Below, in pieces: positions 27,316 through 36,738 of a stretch of DNA of 64,000 bases. Positions within the stretch are counted from its first letter, which is position 1. Each line of letters opens with the position of its first letter. The notes beneath the pieces are model-generated. The model was given only the letters and a program-made list of their open reading frames with translations. It did not search any database and was not told where the DNA came from. Origin of the DNA: Alphaproteobacteria bacterium. GTDB taxonomy: Bacteria; Pseudomonadota; Alphaproteobacteria; Micavibrionales; Micavibrionaceae. Location of the stretch: NCBI GenBank assembly GCA_017302165.1, contig JAFLCW010000001.1:992001-1056000 (forward strand), given 5' to 3'. The translations under genes and the position numbers were made by a program.

Positions 27316-28380
27316 TTAACGGTTCAACAGGGTCACATGCCCCATCTTGCGCCCAGGCTTGACGTCTTGTTTCCCATACAGATGGACGCAGGCATTGGGC
27401 ATCTCCAGGTAACGGGGCAGGTTTTTGACGTCCTCCCCGATCAAATTAATCATGGTGGCCGGCGAGTGCATGTCTGGCATGCCCACCGGAAGTCCGCAGA
27501 CGGTGCGGATATGTTGTTCAAACTGGCTGACGGCGCAGGCATCAATCGTCCAATGGCCAGAATTGTGGGTACGTGGCGCGATTTCATTGGCCAAAATCTG
27601 TTCATCCCGGGTCACAAACAGCTCGAGCGCCATAACCCCAATCAAATCAACGGCTTCAGCCAAATTATGCGCCATATCGGACGCTTTTATTGCCAATTTC
27701 TTGGAAATAGGGGCAGGCGCATGGGTTTTTGACAGGATATGGTTCTGATGTTCGTTCAGCACAGCTGGGTAGGCCGCCGTTTGACCTAATCTATCTCGGC
27801 CGACGATCACAGACACTTCGCAAGCAAAATCGACTATGCCTTCAATAACAGCGGATTGGGTATTAAGTTTTGACCATGTTTCTTCAATAGAGCTGTTAGC
27901 TTTATGATAAACCTGACCTTTGCCGTCATATCCGAAACGTGCCGTCTTAACGATACATTCTGACATATTCCAGTCAGCCAAAGTTTTACGTATGTCGTCT
28001 GCCTGAGTGCAGGGTACCCACGGGGCGGTCGGGATGCCGATATCGTTTAAAAACTTTTTTTCTTTCAGCCGATCTTGAGAAACCTCGAGCAGGCGATCGT
28101 CAGGATAAACCGGTTTGAATTTTTGAAGAAAGCGAACGGTTTCAAGGGGAATATTCTCAAATTCATACGTAATAACATCGACTTGGCGGGCAAAAGCTTC
28201 GAGTGCGGAGGTATCCTCATAGGCGGAACAGGTGAATAAATCCGTTACCTGAGAGGCCGGACAGTCTTTTTCCGGACAATATATATGTGCCCGAAACCCG
28301 AGGCGTGCCGCGGCCAGTGCACTCATGCGCCCCAGTTGACCCCCACCGAGAATACCTATTATTTTTGATTCTAAAATCAT
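27316..28380 (-). CDS. purK: N5-carboxyaminoimidazole ribonucleotide synthase
   Basis: The 354-residue ATP-grasp enzyme makes N5-CAIR from AIR, ATP and bicarbonate in purine synthesis. It begins with IGILGGGQLGRMSALAAARLG, the PurK nucleotide-binding loop, and has VITYEFENIP, IVKTARFGYDGKGQ and APRTHNSGHWTIDAC, all diagnostic. It lies 30 bases downstream of purE on the same strand, so the two steps are co-expressed. Confidence 0.96.
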   Translation of the reverse strand: MILESKIIGILGGGQLGRMSALAAARLGFRAHIYCPEKDCPASQVTDLFTCSAYEDTSALEAFARQVDVITYEFENIPLETVRFLQKFKPVYPDDRLLEVSQDRLKEKKFLNDIGIPTAPWVPCTQADDIRKTLADWNMSECIVKTARFGYDGKGQVYHKANSSIEETWSKLNTQSAVIEGIVDFACEVSVIVGRDRLGQTAAYPAVLNEHQNHILSKTHAPAPISKKLAIKASDMAHNLAEAVDLIGVMALELFVTRDEQILANEIAPRTHNSGHWTIDACAVSQFEQHIRTVCGLPVGMPDMHSPATMINLIGEDVKNLPRYLEMPNACVHLYGKQDVKPGRKMGHVTLLNR

Positions 28381-28410
28381 GATAATCTACTGAAACATAT
28401 TAATAAATAT

Positions 28411-28905
28411 CTAGACTGGATGTTCTGTGACGGCATCGGTCTGTTTGGCGCGATACGCTTCAAGACGGGTCATTATCGCGTCATTTGAGGTTCCTAAAAT
28501 AGCCGCTGACAGCAGAGCGGCGTTTTTGGCACCAGCTTCGCCAATCGCCAGTGTCCCGACGGGAATGCCGCCGGGCATTTGGGCAATGGAGAGCAAGCTA
28601 TCCATACCTTTTAGCGCCTGACTTTTAACGGGAACCCCCAATACCGGAAGCGGCGTCATAGAAGCGACCATCCCCGGCAGATGTGCCGCACCGCCCGCCC
28701 CGGCGATGATAACTTTGAGACCCCGGGATTTCGCAGTTTTGGCATAGGCCACCATACGGTCTGGCGTGCGGTGCGCCGAGACGATTTTGACTTCATGCGG
28801 GATATCAAGTTCGTGAAGTATCTCATGGGCTTTGATCAAAGTATCCCAATCAGATTGTGAACCCATAATGACCCCGACGAGCGGGTGTGGATCGGCGTGC
28901 GTCAT
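28411..28905 (-). CDS. purE: N5-carboxyaminoimidazole ribonucleotide mutase
   Basis: The 164-residue class I PurE moves the carboxylate of N5-CAIR to C4, the step after PurK. Diagnostic motifs are [24 protein letters not shown] with the catalytic His, and [12 protein letters not shown]. It is the first gene of the purE-purK pair. The ydcH-type gene lies 32 bases upstream on the same strand, so all three may form one transcript. Confidence 0.96.
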   Translation of the reverse strand: MTHADPHPLVGVIMGSQSDWDTLIKAHEILHELDIPHEVKIVSAHRTPDRMVAYAKTAKSRGLKVIIAGAGGAAHLPGMVASMTPLPVLGVPVKSQALKGMDSLLSIAQMPGGIPVGTLAIGEAGAKNAALLSAAILGTSNDAIMTRLEAYRAKQTDAVTEHPV

Positions 28906-28937
28906 GGGGGATAAGATGACTTATCCACAAGGGGACG

Positions 28938-29138
28938 TCAAGCAATGATGTCGGGGAGGATGGCGCTTTTTATCTTTTGAATCTGATCTTTGAGTGCCAG
29001 TTTCTTTTTTTTGTAACGTTGAAGTTGCATAAAATCAACTTGAGTCATGCGGGTGAGTTGCTCGATCGTGGCATCAAGTTCCCTGTGCTCCGCCTCAAGT
29101 TCGGCGAGCTTTTCTTTTAAATCTTCAATTTCTTCCAT
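28938..29138 (-). CDS. YdcH/DUF465 small coiled-coil protein
   Basis: The 66-residue protein is entirely helical and charged, with heptad patterning through LKEKLAELEAEHRELDATIE and the basic YKKKKLALKDQI end, as in DUF465 proteins. Their function is not established. It lies upstream of purE on the same strand and is divergent from pfk. Small DUF465 genes often sit near purE in alphaproteobacteria, which fits. Confidence 0.85.
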   Translation of the reverse strand: MEEIEDLKEKLAELEAEHRELDATIEQLTRMTQVDFMQLQRYKKKKLALKDQIQKIKSAILPDIIA

Positions 29139-29306
29139 GGAGCCTGTGGAATATCTATTCTTTCAACTGAAGGCAATAGAATATCACAAAAAATGAGATT
29201 TTGTAACAAAAAGAAGGGGCTGGCGTGGAAATTCATTTGGTTTTGGGCGGGCTTTCATATAAAAAAAGTGAAGGTCTTTTTTTATATTTTATTCAGGCGG
29301 TCTATC

Positions 29307-30380
29307 ATGAAAATCGGAATTCTTACGAGCGGCGGCGATTGTGCGGGCCTGAATGCGGCCATTGGCGCGGTCACGGTTAACGCGGCCTTAAAAGGATATC
29401 AGGTGCTGGGGCTCCGCGGGGGGACGCGCGGTTTGATGGGGACGGAGCCAAATTTTGAAGTGCTTCAGCCTGCCCATTTTACCAGCGATGTCATGCGTTC
29501 TCCCTCGACGTTCCTGGGAACAACAAACCGCGGGAACCCGTTTGCCTATCCCATGGATGACGGCACGGTGGTTGATCGTTCCGATGAAATCATTGGCAAT
29601 ATCAAAAAACTGGGTATTGAAACTTTGATCGGGATAGGTGGGGATGGGTCTTTGGACATTCTCAATCAACTAACCCGCAAGGGCGGCATTAATTTGATGT
29701 GGATGCCCAAGACCATCGATAATGATGTTTGTGAAACCGAGGTCGCCATTGGGTTTTATTCCGCTGTTGCCACCGCCTTCCGTTTTTTGAACGATCTGCA
29801 CGCCACCGCGCAGACGCATGACATGATTATGGTCACCGAAATCATGGGGCGGGATGCCGGGCACCTAGCGCTTCATTCCGGTGTGGCGGCGCATGTGGAT
29901 ATTATTCTGATCCCTGAGATTGAGTATGCGTTTGAGAATCTTGTGAAAAAATATGAACAGGTTCGCGCTTCGGGTCGGTCATATATGCAGGTATTGGTAT
30001 CCGAGGCGGTGAAAACGCCCGATGGCGAAGCAGTCACGGTGGCGCATAACACAGGCTCTGTCCGGTATGGGGGTATCGGCCAGCATTTGAAACGCAAACT
30101 TCAAGAGGCGCTTAAGGTTGAAGTGCGGGTGCAAAGCCCCGGCCACACGCTTCGTGGATGCTCCCCCACGGCTGGTGACATTATTTTGGCTCAACAATTT
30201 GGGGTGAAGGTGATTGATCTGATCTCTCAGAAAAAATTTGGCCGCATGGCCGCCATGCAGTACGGAAGCATTGTCGATGTCCCAGTTGAAAAAGTGGCTG
30301 GCCGAAGCAGACCCGTCACGGCGTCTGATGCGATGGTGCATACGGCGCGGGGACTTAATATTTCACTCGGGGATCAATAG
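29307..30380 (+). CDS. pfkA: 6-phosphofructokinase (group III type)
   Basis: The 357-residue enzyme phosphorylates fructose 6-phosphate. The start at 29307 gives MKIGILTSGGDCAGLNAAIG with AGGCGG six bases upstream; a longer frame from 29193 adds 38 residues unlike the family. The phosphate-donor motif is GIGGDGS (Gly at the 104-equivalent), which favours ATP. The 124-equivalent is Lys in MPKTIDND, as in pyrophosphate enzymes and the actinobacterial ATP enzymes of the mixed group. The donor is therefore probably ATP but not certain. A PH-domain gene follows after two bases. Confidence 0.9.
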   Translation: MKIGILTSGGDCAGLNAAIGAVTVNAALKGYQVLGLRGGTRGLMGTEPNFEVLQPAHFTSDVMRSPSTFLGTTNRGNPFAYPMDDGTVVDRSDEIIGNIKKLGIETLIGIGGDGSLDILNQLTRKGGINLMWMPKTIDNDVCETEVAIGFYSAVATAFRFLNDLHATAQTHDMIMVTEIMGRDAGHLALHSGVAAHVDIILIPEIEYAFENLVKKYEQVRASGRSYMQVLVSEAVKTPDGEAVTVAHNTGSVRYGGIGQHLKRKLQEALKVEVRVQSPGHTLRGCSPTAGDIILAQQFGVKVIDLISQKKFGRMAAMQYGSIVDVPVEKVAGRSRPVTASDAMVHTARGLNISLGDQ

Positions 30381-30382
30381 CC

Positions 30383-30922
30383 ATGCAATATATTCAACAA
30401 TCCTTGGCCGAGGGTGAAGAGCTGGTGCATGTCGGGCATTTTCACTGGATGTATAGCGTCAGCGCGATCATCAATATTATCTTCGGGTTTGTCCTGGCGA
30501 TCGGCGTGATTGTATTGGCGATCAAATTTGAACCCGTATTGTTTGGCGTTCCGGCCGGATATGACATGATGTCATGGATTGATAAGGTCAGAAATCTGCA
30601 TGCGGGGGTTAAAATTGTCGCTTTCTTCATGATCTTGATGGGTCTGTTGCGATTTGCACGGATGATGATCGATAAGGCTACCACCGAAATTGGGATTACG
30701 AATAAGCGTCTGGTGTTTAAACGGGGTCTGATCGCCCGGTATGTAGGTGAAATGAATATTGACCGGATCGAAGGCGTGAATGTGCTTCAGGGTGTTTTTG
30801 GCCGCATCTTTGGTTACGGAAGCATTATGGTTCGCGGGATGGGTGTTGGCGAGGTGATTTTGCCCCCCATCGCTGACCCGATCAAATTTCGCCGCGCCAT
30901 TGAAAAGGCACGTAACGTATAA
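30383..30922 (+). CDS. membrane protein with bacterial PH domain
   Basis: The 179-residue protein has two hydrophobic segments (about 24-48 and 74-94) followed by a bacterial PH (bPH2) domain with TEIGITNKRLVFKRGLIAR and INIDRIEGV-type core (NIDRIEGVNVLQGVFGRIF). The domain probably faces the cytoplasm. Its role is unknown. It starts two bases after the pfk stop and precedes a hydrolase gene by 12 bases, so the three appear to be co-transcribed. Confidence 0.85.
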   Translation: MQYIQQSLAEGEELVHVGHFHWMYSVSAIINIIFGFVLAIGVIVLAIKFEPVLFGVPAGYDMMSWIDKVRNLHAGVKIVAFFMILMGLLRFARMMIDKATTEIGITNKRLVFKRGLIARYVGEMNIDRIEGVNVLQGVFGRIFGYGSIMVRGMGVGEVILPPIADPIKFRRAIEKARNV

Positions 30923-30934
30923 GGGTTTTAGGTT

Positions 30935-31819
30935 ATGATTGATCGGCGTGCGCTGTTATTATCTTTTGCCGGATCAATGATGGCACCTCGGGTCGTCAGG
31001 GCAGATCAACCGTCATCTTCCTTGCCGCGTTCTCAAAAATTTTTAATCGGGTCTGAAGTTCCGGGGCAGTTTTCCCATTCTGTGACCGCCCATTTTTTCA
31101 CGGCGTATGCGGGACATTCGTTTGAAAAATTGGCGGTGGTCATGCCCGGACGAAATGGCCATACACAGGCACCCCATATGACCCCCATCATCGACGCTTT
31201 GTTGGCGCAAGGTTTTTCGGTGATATCCGTTGATCCCCATCATTCCGAAAAACCCGCCGAAAAATCAAAAACGCATGATTTCACGATGACCGCGCATATT
31301 GATGATTTGCGCCGTGCGTTGATGTGGGTCTTTGCGAATAAAACGCAGATCGGATGGCGGGGCGAAACGCTTTTTCTCTCCGGGCATAGCATGGGCGGGT
31401 ATGCCGCTTTGTCTTTGGCGGCCACGGAATTTAAAGGACGTATCCGCCATGTGCTGGCCGTTAACCCCGTTATACGCGGACAAAACCAGATTGACCGATT
31501 CACGAATCCAGAACATTTGAAAAACTATTTGGCCGAAGTGCCGTCTGCGCTCCGTGATTATCCGCGTCATGACATGTATCATCATGTGGGCAGTCTTGAT
31601 GTCCCGGTGTCGATCGTCACGGCCGAGCAGGATACCGTGACCCCGCCACAGCCATTAAGACAATTTTTTAAGGCATTACCTGTCCCGAGTGATCTGTCTA
31701 TTTTGCCGGGCGAGGGACATTGCATGATTAGTCCGGCTTACCGGGAAGCACTCACAAAGGCCATCAAGGTTTCGCCCGGATATTACCCGGTATATGCCAG
31801 CCATCTGGATTACAAATAA
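30935..31819 (+). CDS. exported alpha/beta hydrolase
   Basis: The 294-residue protein begins with a short twin-arginine-like leader (IDRRALLLSFAGSMMAPRVVRA) and has an alpha/beta-hydrolase core. The nucleophile Ser is in LSGHSMGGYAA, the acid is likely in TAEQDTVTPP and the His in PGEGHCM. It is probably a periplasmic esterase or lipase-like enzyme of unknown substrate. It follows the PH-domain gene and converges on a small orphan gene with a two-base gap. Confidence 0.83.
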   Translation: MIDRRALLLSFAGSMMAPRVVRADQPSSSLPRSQKFLIGSEVPGQFSHSVTAHFFTAYAGHSFEKLAVVMPGRNGHTQAPHMTPIIDALLAQGFSVISVDPHHSEKPAEKSKTHDFTMTAHIDDLRRALMWVFANKTQIGWRGETLFLSGHSMGGYAALSLAATEFKGRIRHVLAVNPVIRGQNQIDRFTNPEHLKNYLAEVPSALRDYPRHDMYHHVGSLDVPVSIVTAEQDTVTPPQPLRQFFKALPVPSDLSILPGEGHCMISPAYREALTKAIKVSPGYYPVYASHLDYK

Positions 31820-31821
31820 AG

Positions 31822-32127
31822 CTAACCTTGAACTAGCTCAGGCGGTTTCCCGTGGATGATCTTGGCTTTAGCCGTTACGACAGGCTTTCCTTCTTCAAGA
31901 TAGCCAATCTCTGTTTTTCCCACTGGTTCTGTTGGGCTAGGGCTTTGCTCTCTGACAAACAGTCCATTGGGTGCGATGTGATAGGGCACGCCTGATTTTC
32001 CGCCATCGAGATGCTTTGTGCACCATTTGGGGAATCCTTTAATGGCCTCGACGGCTTCTATGAAACTTTTGGAACAAGAAATACTCGCGACGATTCCGCG
32101 CACGTCGTCTGTGGCTGTTATATTCAT
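31822..32127 (-). CDS. orphan hypothetical protein
   Basis: I do not recognise this 101-residue protein. It is soluble, with a KGFPKWCTKHLDGGKSG segment holding Cys and His, and a KTEIGYLEEGKPVVTAKAK region likely to form strands. The ribosome site AGAGGG lies seven bases before the ATG. A possible promoter on the minus strand lies at 32184-32212. The gene stands alone between convergent and divergent neighbours. Confidence 0.65.
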   Translation of the reverse strand: MNITATDDVRGIVASISCSKSFIEAVEAIKGFPKWCTKHLDGGKSGVPYHIAPNGLFVREQSPSPTEPVGKTEIGYLEEGKPVVTAKAKIIHGKPPELVQG

Positions 32128-32183
32128 TTTTACACCCTCTTAAGTTTGTTTTTTCATAAAGTTACTTATTTTTGAGGTTTCTG

Positions 32184-32212
32184 GCAATAAAAATATGCAT
32201 TTGCCAAGTCAA
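32184..32212 (-). promoter_or_regulatory. possible sigma-70 promoter for the orphan at 31822-32127
   Basis: Reading the minus strand, TTGACT (32212-32207) and TATTGC (32189-32184) are spaced by 17 bases, about 57 bases before the start codon. The -35 match is good and the -10 match is moderate. Confidence 0.4.
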
Positions 32213-32265
32213 AAATTTTTCTGTTAACTGCCAGCATCAATTTTTTAAAAGGGAATCAATGCGCT

Positions 32266-33984
32266 ATGGCCAAATGGGATAAATCCAAACTCGTCAGTCG
32301 TTACACCACACAAGGGCCGAAATCCGCTCCGCATCGCGCCATGTTATACGCGATGGGATTGACGGAAGATGAAATTAACCAGCCCTTGGTGGGGGTGGCC
32401 ACCTGCTGGAACGAGGCCGCGCCGTGTAACATTGCCCTGTCGCGTCAGGCACAATCCGTGAAAAAAGGCGTGAAGGAATGTTTCGGCACGCCACGCGAAT
32501 TCACCACCATCACCGTAACCGACGGTATTGCCATGGGGCATGACGGGATGCGGTCATCCCTGCCGAGCCGGGATGCGATTACCGATACCGTAGAACTGAC
32601 GATGCGCGGACATTGTTATGATGCCATGGTGGGGCTGGCGGGATGTGATAAATCCCTGCCGGGCATGATGATGTCGATGATCCGGCTGAATGTCCCGTCT
32701 ATCTTCATGTATGGTGGGTCGATTTTGCCCGGAAAATTCCGGGGTCAGGATGTCACCATCATTGATGTGTTCGAAGGCGTGGGCAAACATGCCAGCGGTG
32801 AATTTTCGGATGCTGACCTCAAGGAAATGGAATGTTGTGCGTGTCCCGGTTCCGGGGCATGCGGGGGGCAATTTACCGCCAATACCATGGCCTGCGTGTC
32901 CGAAGCCATAGGCCTGGCACTTCCGGGGTCTGCCGGGGCACCTGCGCCATATGAATCACGCGATGAATATGCCTATCAATCGGGTCGCGCGGTGATGAAC
33001 CTGATCGAAAAAAATATTCGTCCACGCGATATTGTCACCCTGAAGGCACTGGAAAATGCGGCGGCGATTGTATCGGCCACTGGGGGATCAACGAATGCCG
33101 CCTTGCATTTACCCGCCATGGCACATGAAGCTGGGATTGATTTTGATCTTTTTGCCGTGGCCGAAATTTTCAAACGCACACCCTTGATCGCTGATTTAAA
33201 ACCCGGCGGCAAATATGTCGCGCGCGATATGTTCGAAGCTGGCGGGGTGCAGGTGGTGATCCGCGAATTGTTAAAGGGCGGTTATATCCACGGGGATTGC
33301 CTGACGGTAACGGGCAAAACGATCGAAGAAAACTGCCGGGATGCGGTGCTACGCCCCGATCAAAAGGTGATCTATCCGCTCTCCAACCCTATTTCAACCA
33401 CAGGCGGGGTGGTAGGTTTACAAGGCAATCTGGCCACGGATGGCGCGATTGTTAAAATTGCGGGATTAAAGGAACTGGTCTTCGAAGGTCCCGCCCGGTG
33501 TTTTGATTCCGAAGAAGAATGCCTGAAAGCCGTGCTGGACATGAAGTACAAAGAAGGCGATGTGCTGGTGGTTCGATATGAAGGCCCCAAAGGCGGACCC
33601 GGGATGCGGGAAATGCTCTCGACGACAGGCGCGCTCTATGGGCAGGGGATGGGCGGAAAGGTGGCCTTAATTACGGATGGCCGTTTTTCCGGGGGCACAA
33701 GGGGTTTTTGTATCGGCCATGTCGGGCCCGAAGCCGCCGTGGGCGGGGTGATTGGTCTGCTGAAGGATGGGGACATCATCCGGATCGACGCCGAAGCCGG
33801 GACTCTGGATGTCAAACTGACGGATCAGGAATTGGCCGAACGCCGCAAACATTGGAAACCACGCCCCCATAATTATAATGCGGGTGCTATCTGGAAATTC
33901 GCCCAGTTGGTCGGGTCTGCCCGATATGGCGCCGTGACCCATCCAGGCGCCAAAGGCGAAACACATACGTTCGTGGATTTATAA
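32266..33984 (+). CDS. ilvD: dihydroxy-acid dehydratase
   Basis: The 572-residue iron-sulfur enzyme dehydrates dihydroxy acids to the 2-oxo acids that IlvE aminates. Cluster cysteines lie in [23 protein letters not shown] and [16 protein letters not shown]. The C-terminal [19 protein letters not shown] is diagnostic. The GGGA ribosome site is rather far (11 bases) from the ATG at 32266 and is better spaced for an out-of-frame ATG at 32259, which would encode only seven residues overlapping the ilvD start. Confidence 0.96.
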   Translation: MAKWDKSKLVSRYTTQGPKSAPHRAMLYAMGLTEDEINQPLVGVATCWNEAAPCNIALSRQAQSVKKGVKECFGTPREFTTITVTDGIAMGHDGMRSSLPSRDAITDTVELTMRGHCYDAMVGLAGCDKSLPGMMMSMIRLNVPSIFMYGGSILPGKFRGQDVTIIDVFEGVGKHASGEFSDADLKEMECCACPGSGACGGQFTANTMACVSEAIGLALPGSAGAPAPYESRDEYAYQSGRAVMNLIEKNIRPRDIVTLKALENAAAIVSATGGSTNAALHLPAMAHEAGIDFDLFAVAEIFKRTPLIADLKPGGKYVARDMFEAGGVQVVIRELLKGGYIHGDCLTVTGKTIEENCRDAVLRPDQKVIYPLSNPISTTGGVVGLQGNLATDGAIVKIAGLKELVFEGPARCFDSEEECLKAVLDMKYKEGDVLVVRYEGPKGGPGMREMLSTTGALYGQGMGGKVALITDGRFSGGTRGFCIGHVGPEAAVGGVIGLLKDGDIIRIDAEAGTLDVKLTDQELAERRKHWKPRPHNYNAGAIWKFAQLVGSARYGAVTHPGAKGETHTFVDL

Positions 33985-33988
33985 TTTA

Positions 33989-34015
33989 TTGACATATTGC
34001 TAGTATTCGTATAAT
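33989..34015 (+). promoter_or_regulatory. sigma-70-type promoter for the orphan at 34043
   Basis: A perfect TTGACA lies at 33989-33994. A perfect TATAAT lies at 34010-34015 with a short 15-base spacer; TAATTT at 34012-34017 gives a 17-base spacer instead. It begins five bases after the ilvD stop. Confidence 0.55.
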
Positions 34016-34042
34016 TTCCTCAAGCTAAAGTTGAGGAAAAAC

Positions 34043-34813
34043 ATGAATCAGCACGGAAACTTAATTGAAACGCCAGAAATTATCCGGGTATTTTCAAGGC
34101 AAAAAAGTGTATGGAGCTTTGAAGGGAATAGCGGAGAAAAAACCTTTTTGTTTCCAAAGGGTTCGGACAGGCATACAAGAATTAATCTTGCTAAAGACTT
34201 CGCCGCGGCCGCGAATATTAAGACAGTAGGCTACGGACGTTTTTTTGGTGTTAGTTTTGATCGGGAAAGCTATCATTCCTCATTTGGAGATAAAAGTATC
34301 TTTAAGTATTTCGGCCAAGTAAGTTTTGATCCTAAGATATTCGAAGCTGTAGAAGAAAAATTAGGGGTTCTTCCAAAAGCTATTTTTGCCATTCCGGAAG
34401 ACTATCTATATCCTAATCATCCTGCGCCATGTCATATTGGCATTATTCTCCCAGTTGAAGGTTTGGGTGCTTTTTATGATCGTGTTTTCAAATTTATTCC
34501 AGGTCCTCCTGATGGCCCTTACTGGAAAAAAGAAACTTTGTTCCCAGATAGAGTTATTAATCAAAGATTGGATCAACATTTTAATCTAATCATCAATGTG
34601 TTGAATACTAGTAACGATTTTGGAATGGTTAAAAAACCAATATTTAACGAAAATGCTAGGGCTCATTTACCAGAAAAAACCGCTATGGTTACAATCTGTC
34701 CTATACTCTTTGATAGACTGTTTTCGATCCCTAACAACCAGAGTTTACAGCAACAGCTTTTAGATTTTTTTCAATCCAAACCTGAAACTGAAAGAAGTCT
34801 CTCTTTAGCTTAA
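34043..34813 (+). CDS. orphan hypothetical protein with its own promoter
   Basis: I do not recognise this 256-residue soluble protein. The ATG at 34043 has GAGG six bases upstream. Segments such as VGYGRFFGVSFDRESYHSSFG, HIGIILPVEGLGAFYDRVF and TAMVTICPILFDRLFSIP suggest an alpha/beta fold. There is no signal peptide or membrane helix. The gene is visibly more AT-rich than ilvD and the L,D-transpeptidase gene that flank it, has its own strong promoter, and has no operon partners, all consistent with acquisition. No function is claimed. Confidence 0.72.
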   Translation: MNQHGNLIETPEIIRVFSRQKSVWSFEGNSGEKTFLFPKGSDRHTRINLAKDFAAAANIKTVGYGRFFGVSFDRESYHSSFGDKSIFKYFGQVSFDPKIFEAVEEKLGVLPKAIFAIPEDYLYPNHPAPCHIGIILPVEGLGAFYDRVFKFIPGPPDGPYWKKETLFPDRVINQRLDQHFNLIINVLNTSNDFGMVKKPIFNENARAHLPEKTAMVTICPILFDRLFSIPNNQSLQQQLLDFFQSKPETERSLSLA

Positions 34814-34902
34814 AAAAAGAGACATCGTAATTTTACAAAAACAGATGAATCGGGGTAGTATCTGCTCTAAGCTCGGCATTCTGCTGGGCTCATAGGATTA
34901 TC

Positions 34903-36636
34903 ATGCCTGCCCGCCGATCTTTTTTTACCCGGTTGCGTTTTATCCTGCCCCTGACGGCTCTTCTGCTAGGGCTGTGGGGTGTTTTTTCTGTTATATCGCC
35001 GGGTTCTGCCATTTCTTACGCCTTTGCAGGTCAACAAGGGGCAGAATCGGGTCTTGAGGCCGTCTTGACCCGGGGCAAGGCCATAGGGGCGGAGTTATCC
35101 AATCTTTCAACATTACGGTCTTTTTATCAGGAAAACGGGTATCAAACGCTCTGGGTCACGGCGTGGGGTAAGGGGTATCAAAGAAAGGTCAGTGATATCT
35201 TATCCGTGCTAGAAGATAGCTGGTCTCACGGGTTAAATCCCATTGATTATCATGTGGTTGAAATACGTTCTGCACTTGATGATAAAGATGGGTCATTGAA
35301 CCGAAATGAGCTTGAAGTGATCCTTTCAGATGCAGTCATTCAATATGGCCGCGATTTATCTGGCGACCGAATTCACCGTCTTACCGGGATTAAGAAAAAA
35401 GACCGTTATTGGCGCCAGCCGGTTCATCCGCTGGATATTTTGGAACATGTGGCAGGTTCATCGAATATTAAAAACGCCCTGAAGGGGCTAGAGCCGGAAG
35501 GTAAATTATATGCAGAGTTACGCGAGGCGCTACGCGAAGAAGTGGCGCAATCCCGTCCTGAAACCGTGCGGATACCCTCTGGCGGGTTGATCCGTCCCGG
35601 GGATAGTAGTCCCCGAATTCCGAAGGTTCGGGAAAGGCTGAAAACCGGGGGTCAGGGGACGTTATATGATGAGGATCTGGCACGGCGGGTCATGGATTTT
35701 CAGGAGGATCACGGACTGGCACCGGATGGCGTGATTGGCGGTCAGACGCTTCAGTTATTGAATGCCACGCAGGCCGACCGGATCGACCAGATTCTGGTCA
35801 ATCTGGAGCGTTTAAAATGGATCGATCAAAATAAACCCGAGCGATATGTGCTGGTGAATATCCCGTCTGCCACCTTATGGGCGGTCGAAAGTGGGCGAAG
35901 CGTCCTTCAGATGCCCGTTATTGTGGGCAAGGAAAAACGGCAGACAGTGGCCTTTCGAACGGATATTACGGGGGTTCGGTTTAACCCCAACTGGACGGTG
36001 CCCCCCACCATCAAAGAAGAGGATTTCCTGCCTGAACTTCAAAATGACCCGCTTTATCTCTCTAAGCGCGGGATCGAACTTCAGACCGGCTATGGCCGGG
36101 ATGCTCAAACCCTTGATCCCACCACGGTGGACTGGACAACGGTGACCCCTGAAGATTTAGGCGGCATTACCATGGTTCAAAGCCCGGGCGCGAGTAACCC
36201 GCTGGGGCGCGTGCGGGTGATTATGCCTAACGGGTACAATATTTATCTGCATGATACCAATACGCCGTCTTATTTTGGCCGGAGCAACCGAACCTTAAGT
36301 TCCGGGTGCATTCGGGTGGCAGAGCCGATCAAACTGGCGGATTTTATTTTGAAAAATAAAAGTGGCTGGACGCAGGCGGATACGGATAAATATCTGGCCA
36401 AGGGGCGCATGGCCGATATCATGGTGGATCAAGCCTTGCCTGTATATTTGATGTACCAAACCATCTGGCAGGGGGAAAATGGCCGGATTATCTTTGGCCC
36501 CGATGTGTATGGCGAAGATGCGATGCTGGCGCGGCAACTGAGGGCGATGAAGGCCGTTCACATCCCTTCATTTTCAATAAAAAATACATCAAATGCCGGA
36601 TATTCTATCCTTGCGCCGGGGCGCGTAAATTCATAA
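34903..36636 (+). CDS. L,D-transpeptidase with peptidoglycan-binding domain (YcbB/LdtD type)
   Basis: The 577-residue exported enzyme has a membrane/signal segment (about 10-40), an alpha-helical scaffold domain, a PG_binding_1 domain near 225-290 (MDFQEDHGLAPDGVIGGQTL) and a YkuD catalytic domain with NIYLHDTNTP and SSGCIRV (catalytic C469). Enzymes of this type make 3-3 cross-links in the wall or attach proteins to it. The scaffold plus capping subdomain match the large YcbB class. The next gene is an M15-type peptidase in the same direction, and an LdtR-type regulator is at 48217. Confidence 0.92.
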   Translation: MPARRSFFTRLRFILPLTALLLGLWGVFSVISPGSAISYAFAGQQGAESGLEAVLTRGKAIGAELSNLSTLRSFYQENGYQTLWVTAWGKGYQRKVSDILSVLEDSWSHGLNPIDYHVVEIRSALDDKDGSLNRNELEVILSDAVIQYGRDLSGDRIHRLTGIKKKDRYWRQPVHPLDILEHVAGSSNIKNALKGLEPEGKLYAELREALREEVAQSRPETVRIPSGGLIRPGDSSPRIPKVRERLKTGGQGTLYDEDLARRVMDFQEDHGLAPDGVIGGQTLQLLNATQADRIDQILVNLERLKWIDQNKPERYVLVNIPSATLWAVESGRSVLQMPVIVGKEKRQTVAFRTDITGVRFNPNWTVPPTIKEEDFLPELQNDPLYLSKRGIELQTGYGRDAQTLDPTTVDWTTVTPEDLGGITMVQSPGASNPLGRVRVIMPNGYNIYLHDTNTPSYFGRSNRTLSSGCIRVAEPIKLADFILKNKSGWTQADTDKYLAKGRMADIMVDQALPVYLMYQTIWQGENGRIIFGPDVYGEDAMLARQLRAMKAVHIPSFSIKNTSNAGYSILAPGRVNS

Positions 36637-36738
36637 AATAGGGATAGATTGTCGTGCGGGGTTTCAGTCCCCCGTCTTTTTTGGTATTTCTTTATCCCAC
36701 AGAGCGAATCCTTAAATTTACCTAACGTTAGAGGTTAC

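Noticed and set aside
34790-34835. GTCTCT...AGAGAC inverted repeat at the end of the 34043 orphan
   Set aside because: The stem is short, AT-rich and not followed by a T run, so I do not call a terminator.
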